Shown in pieces: positions 61,852 to 64,000 of a DNA stretch of 64,000 nucleotides. Position 1 is the first letter of the stretch. Each line of letters opens with the position of its first letter. The stretch spans positions 2,666,001 to 2,730,000 of the forward strand of contig OZ252103.1 of NCBI GenBank assembly GCA_965248395.1, read 5' to 3'. The notes under the pieces are model-generated. The model did no database searches. It worked only from the letters and a program-made list of their open reading frames with translations, and was not told the origin of the DNA. The position numbers were made by a program, and so were the translations under genes. The DNA is from JAAXHH01 sp965248395 (GTDB lineage Bacteria > JAAXHH01).

Positions 61852-62679
61852 CTAACTGCGCGGCCGGTGCCACGCCTTGAAGAGGGCGCGCTGATCGTCG
61901 TCCCAGCGCGCGAAAGTCGTTTCGGTTACGTATTGCGGTTCGTCCATGGTAGCCTGGTTCTGTGACAACATCCAGTAGGGTCCGTATCCCACGTGGATGG
62001 TCTTACGAACCTGGCTGGACCGGTTGGTTATGCCGCCGTGCCTCAGGTTTTCCGTAAACAGTATCGCGTCGCCGGCCTTGACTTCCAGCGCGATCATGCC
62101 GGGTTCCTCGTCCGGGTTGCCGCCGTAGGGACAGGGTAGATTCGTCTTATGCGTGCCGGGGACCACGCAGAAAGCGCCCCGGTCCCGGGATACTTCATGT
62201 ATAAAGTAGATCATGCGCACCATCATGCAGTCGAGTTCGTTCGCGTTGAAGCCGTACCGGTACTTTTGATTCTCTTTACGTAAGCCGCCGTGTGAGCCCG
62301 ACTGGTTCCCGCGGTAGCGTATCCGGATCTCCGAGTTGTTAATCGTGGCTCTGCCCTGGATGACGCGGTCGATATAAGCCATCGTGCGCGCGTCGCTCAC
62401 CAACACGTCGAACCGGGTGTCGGCATTCCAGAAGTCTTCGATGATGATGGTTTTTCCTTCCGTGTTCGATCCGTCAACATGGTATCCCTTATCGGGATTG
62501 CGGTGATAGTTCGGTCCCCAGGGGCTGACCTTTCGGGGCGGCTCTTCCAGGTGCCGCACCGCGTGTTCTTCCAGTTCGTCCACGGCCGACGAAAGCGACG
62601 ATACGGTTTCGGAGTCCAGCATGTCCTCGATCACGATGTAGCCCTGTCGGTCGAATTCATAGCGTTCGGTTTCGTTCAT
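61852..62679 (-). CDS. Phytanoyl-CoA dioxygenase family protein
   Basis: A 275-residue Fe(II)/2-oxoglutarate-dependent oxygenase. It has YEFDRQGYIVIEDMLDSETV at the start, GYHVDGSNTEG with the first His and Asp iron ligands near residue 62, then FCVVPGTHKTNLPC and the last histidine in LRHGGITNRSSQVRKTIHV, whose arginine binds 2-oxoglutarate. I start at the ATG at 62679, five bases after AAGGAG. The same frame is open upstream to 62988 because a PstS relic reads into it without a stop. Its substrate is unknown. The aminotransferase gene follows in the same direction. Confidence 0.92.
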   Translation of the reverse strand: MNETERYEFDRQGYIVIEDMLDSETVSSLSSAVDELEEHAVRHLEEPPRKVSPWGPNYHRNPDKGYHVDGSNTEGKTIIIEDFWNADTRFDVLVSDARTMAYIDRVIQGRATINNSEIRIRYRGNQSGSHGGLRKENQKYRYGFNANELDCMMVRMIYFIHEVSRDRGAFCVVPGTHKTNLPCPYGGNPDEEPGMIALEVKAGDAILFTENLRHGGITNRSSQVRKTIHVGYGPYWMLSQNQATMDEPQYVTETTFARWDDDQRALFKAWHRPRS

Positions 62680-62922
62680 GGCGTCTCCTTCGCTGCCGGT
62701 CTCCCATAGTGGAATGAAACCCTCCTGCTCCACGACGGTCTGGCCCTCGTCGCTCAGAATCCGGTCGACGAAAGATGTTATCGCGCCGCGGGGCGAATGG
62801 GCGATGTAGAAGTATAGATAGCGGATCAGCGGATAGGTGCCGTTTCTCACTGCGACGGCCGTGGGCAGAACGCCGGCGAGGCCGCAATGGACCGTATCAT
62901 CACCGTTACCGATGCCGCCGTA
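62680..62922 (-). pseudogene. Relic of a phosphate-binding protein (PstS) C-terminus
   Basis: Reading leftward from about 62922 in the dioxygenase frame gives YGGIGNG, PTAVAVRNGTYPLIRYLYFYI and FVDRILSDEGQTVVEQEGFIPLW. These are the end of a PstS-type periplasmic phosphate-binding protein, about 80 residues, with the expected order and ending. The stop codon is gone, so the frame runs into the dioxygenase. Upstream of 62922 the protein similarity ends and I find no signal peptide or first lobe. It looks like a deletion remnant. Confidence 0.75.
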
Positions 62923-63135
62923 TCGGCGCTTGCCGTGCCTACGGTCCGGCCTTCGTTGCCGGTTCGATTTGAAGCATTCCTTCCGCATGCTGTGAAACGG
63001 CCGTTACAGGGCGTGAAATCCGGGGAAGATCCATGCTGCCAGTATTCAAAAATAACGTATCGCGGGAACCCTGACAACACGCGCGTGGTTCGAGCCGTTA
63101 TTTTGTTGCGGCGACAGTCCACATCAAACTGGGAG

Positions 63136-63164
63136 TTGACTCGCCAGGCCTGAGACTTTATATA
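63136..63164 (+). promoter_or_regulatory. Promoter for pntA
   Basis: TTGACT (63136-63141), a 17-bp spacer and TATATA (63159-63164). The leader is about 135 nt and begins with a hairpin. Confidence 0.65.
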
Positions 63165-63172
63165 TAGAACTC

Positions 63173-63194
63173 GTCCGGCCGCGACCTGCCGGAC
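63173..63194 (+). promoter_or_regulatory. 5'-terminal leader hairpin of pntA
   Basis: GTCCGGC (63173-63179) and GCCGGAC (63188-63194) form a perfect 7-bp GC-rich stem with an 8-nt loop, two to three bases after the predicted transcription start. Confidence 0.5.
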
Positions 63195-63305
63195 CGGTAT
63201 CCAAACGCAGAATCATCGTCAGCACGGGATACGACAGCTATCACGACGTACCACTGCCGCGAGCATTCCCTATTCCAGCATGCGTGAAACAGAACGGAGC
63301 CATCC

Positions 63306-64000
63306 ATGACCATCGGCGTCCCTACCGAAACCTGTCCGGGGGAGCGGCGCGTATCCATCGTCCCGGCCGGGGTTGCCGCCCTGGTCAGGACAGGCTGCAC
63401 CGTCCAGGTCGCCTCCAACGCGGGTCGGGAGGCAGGCTTTCCTGACGCGGTCTACGAAGAGGCGGGCGCCCTGATCGTTGCGGAACGTGAAACCGTATTC
63501 GAAGGAGCCGACGCCGTCGTGCAGGTCAGGGGCGGTGGAGCGAATCCCGTGTCGGGAGTGGCCGACATCGCGCAAGTGCGCGAGGGGCAGTTGGTGGTCG
63601 GCTTCCTGGAACCGCTGTCGGCTCCGGCGGAGATCAAGACGCTCTCCGACCGGGGTGCGACCGCTTGCGCCATGGAATTCATCCCCCGGACCTCCCGGGC
63701 CCAGAGCATGGACGCCCTGTCTTCCCAGGCCAACATCGGAGGTTACAAGGCCGCGCTGATGGCGGCCGAATACCTGCCGAGACTGTTTCCCATGATGATG
63801 ACAGCGGCCGGTACCATCACGCCTGCCCATGTTTTCGTGGTCGGTGTCGGCGTGGCCGGGCTGCAGGCCATTGCCACGTGCAAGCGGCTGGGCGCCGTGA
63901 TTCAGGCCTATGACGTTCGGCCGGCCGTCAAGGAACAGGTTCAGAGCGTCGGGGCGCGATTCGTGGAGTTGGAACTGGACACGTCGGATTCGGAAGGTTC
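63306..64000 (+). CDS. pntA: NAD(P) transhydrogenase alpha subunit PntA, N-terminal 231 codons (runs off the right edge)
   Basis: The NAD(H)-binding subunit of proton-translocating transhydrogenase. It starts MTIGVPTETCPGERRVSIVP. The conserved RTSRAQSMDALSSQANIGGYKA near residue 125 separates it from plain alanine dehydrogenase, and the NAD-binding VVGVGVAGLQAIATCKRLGA follows near 180, then YDVRPAVKEQVQSVGARF. The ATG has CGGAG six bases upstream. The membrane subunits (pntB and the alpha C-terminal part) would follow beyond the window. Confidence 0.93.
   Translation, partial: MTIGVPTETCPGERRVSIVPAGVAALVRTGCTVQVASNAGREAGFPDAVYEEAGALIVAERETVFEGADAVVQVRGGGANPVSGVADIAQVREGQLVVGFLEPLSAPAEIKTLSDRGATACAMEFIPRTSRAQSMDALSSQANIGGYKAALMAAEYLPRLFPMMMTAAGTITPAHVFVVGVGVAGLQAIATCKRLGAVIQAYDVRPAVKEQVQSVGARFVELELDTSDSEG

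Larger units (their letters stand above)
62989..63305. other. Intergenic region before pntA, about 317 bp
   Basis: No gene is seen. It contains the pntA promoter (63136-63164) and a hairpin at the predicted 5' end of the transcript (63173-63194). On the minus strand any further trace of the PstS relic is too degraded to read. Confidence 0.6.

Overview
The window is a GC-rich, gene-dense bacterial chromosome segment with 55 protein genes, two of them cut by the window edges (tyrS left, pntA right). I see no rRNA, tRNA, CRISPR array, insertion sequence or prophage. The gene content suggests an uncultured, probably respiring, heterotrophic lineage such as the Latescibacterota/Poribacteria-like groups: three Gfo/Idh/MocA dehydrogenases, a phytanoyl-CoA dioxygenase, a SelA-like PLP enzyme, futalosine-type menaquinone genes, a xanthine-dehydrogenase-family oxidase and a sugar ABC importer. 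That placement is an inference from content, not a computed phylogeny. Promoters look like ordinary sigma-70 sites (TTGAC-like, 17 bp, TATAAT-like). TTG and GTG start codons with good Shine-Dalgarno sites are frequent.

Layout. 1-2335 (minus): tyrS, a Gfo/Idh/MocA oxidoreductase and a small unknown gene. 2740-3327: a GNAT acetyltransferase. 3390-13715 (minus): a long leftward run behind a perfect-consensus promoter, with a xylose-isomerase-like TIM barrel, a nitrilase-family amidase, lipB, 2-oxoacid dehydrogenase E1-alpha, E1-beta and E2, a DUF72 protein, and a sugar ABC importer (binding lipoprotein and two permeases, no ATPase). 13928-24478 (plus): a UDP-glucuronate decarboxylase-like SDR, then a MoxR/DUF58/BatA/DUF4175-like block, a histone-deacetylase-family hydrolase and an aldo/keto reductase. 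24518-30600: lexA with its own promoter and candidate operator, a GerW/YtfJ-like protein, a large OPT-like membrane protein, a lipoprotein with a structured leader, a Gfo/Idh/MocA enzyme and a DUF815 ATPase.

30785-38852: a three-subunit molybdenum hydroxylase (FAD, 2Fe-2S and Mo subunits), a MoaD/ThiS-like protein, a DUF167 protein, Tex and a SelA-like PLP enzyme. 39188-44692 (plus): a compact menaquinone cluster, UbiD-like decarboxylase-mqnE-mqnC-mqnA, followed by a DUF362 protein. 44751-55884: two class V aminotransferases, a lone STAS protein, an IorA-like TPP enzyme without its ferredoxin domain, an acyl-CoA synthetase, an M50 protease, a TPR protein, mobA, rsmI and a third Gfo/Idh/MocA gene. 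56083-59003: hemE with a HemD-like N-terminal extension, overlapping a protoporphyrinogen oxidase gene. 59056-64000: a frameshifted SulP transporter, a class III aminotransferase, a phytanoyl-CoA dioxygenase preceded in frame by the relic of a phosphate-binding protein (PstS), and pntA.

The main points for follow-up are a candidate regulatory RNA leader ahead of the lipoprotein gene (28236-28314), the half-HemD/HemE fusion, the PstS relic fused in frame to the dioxygenase reading frame, hairpins placed at the very 5' end of several predicted transcripts, and a candidate LexA operator.
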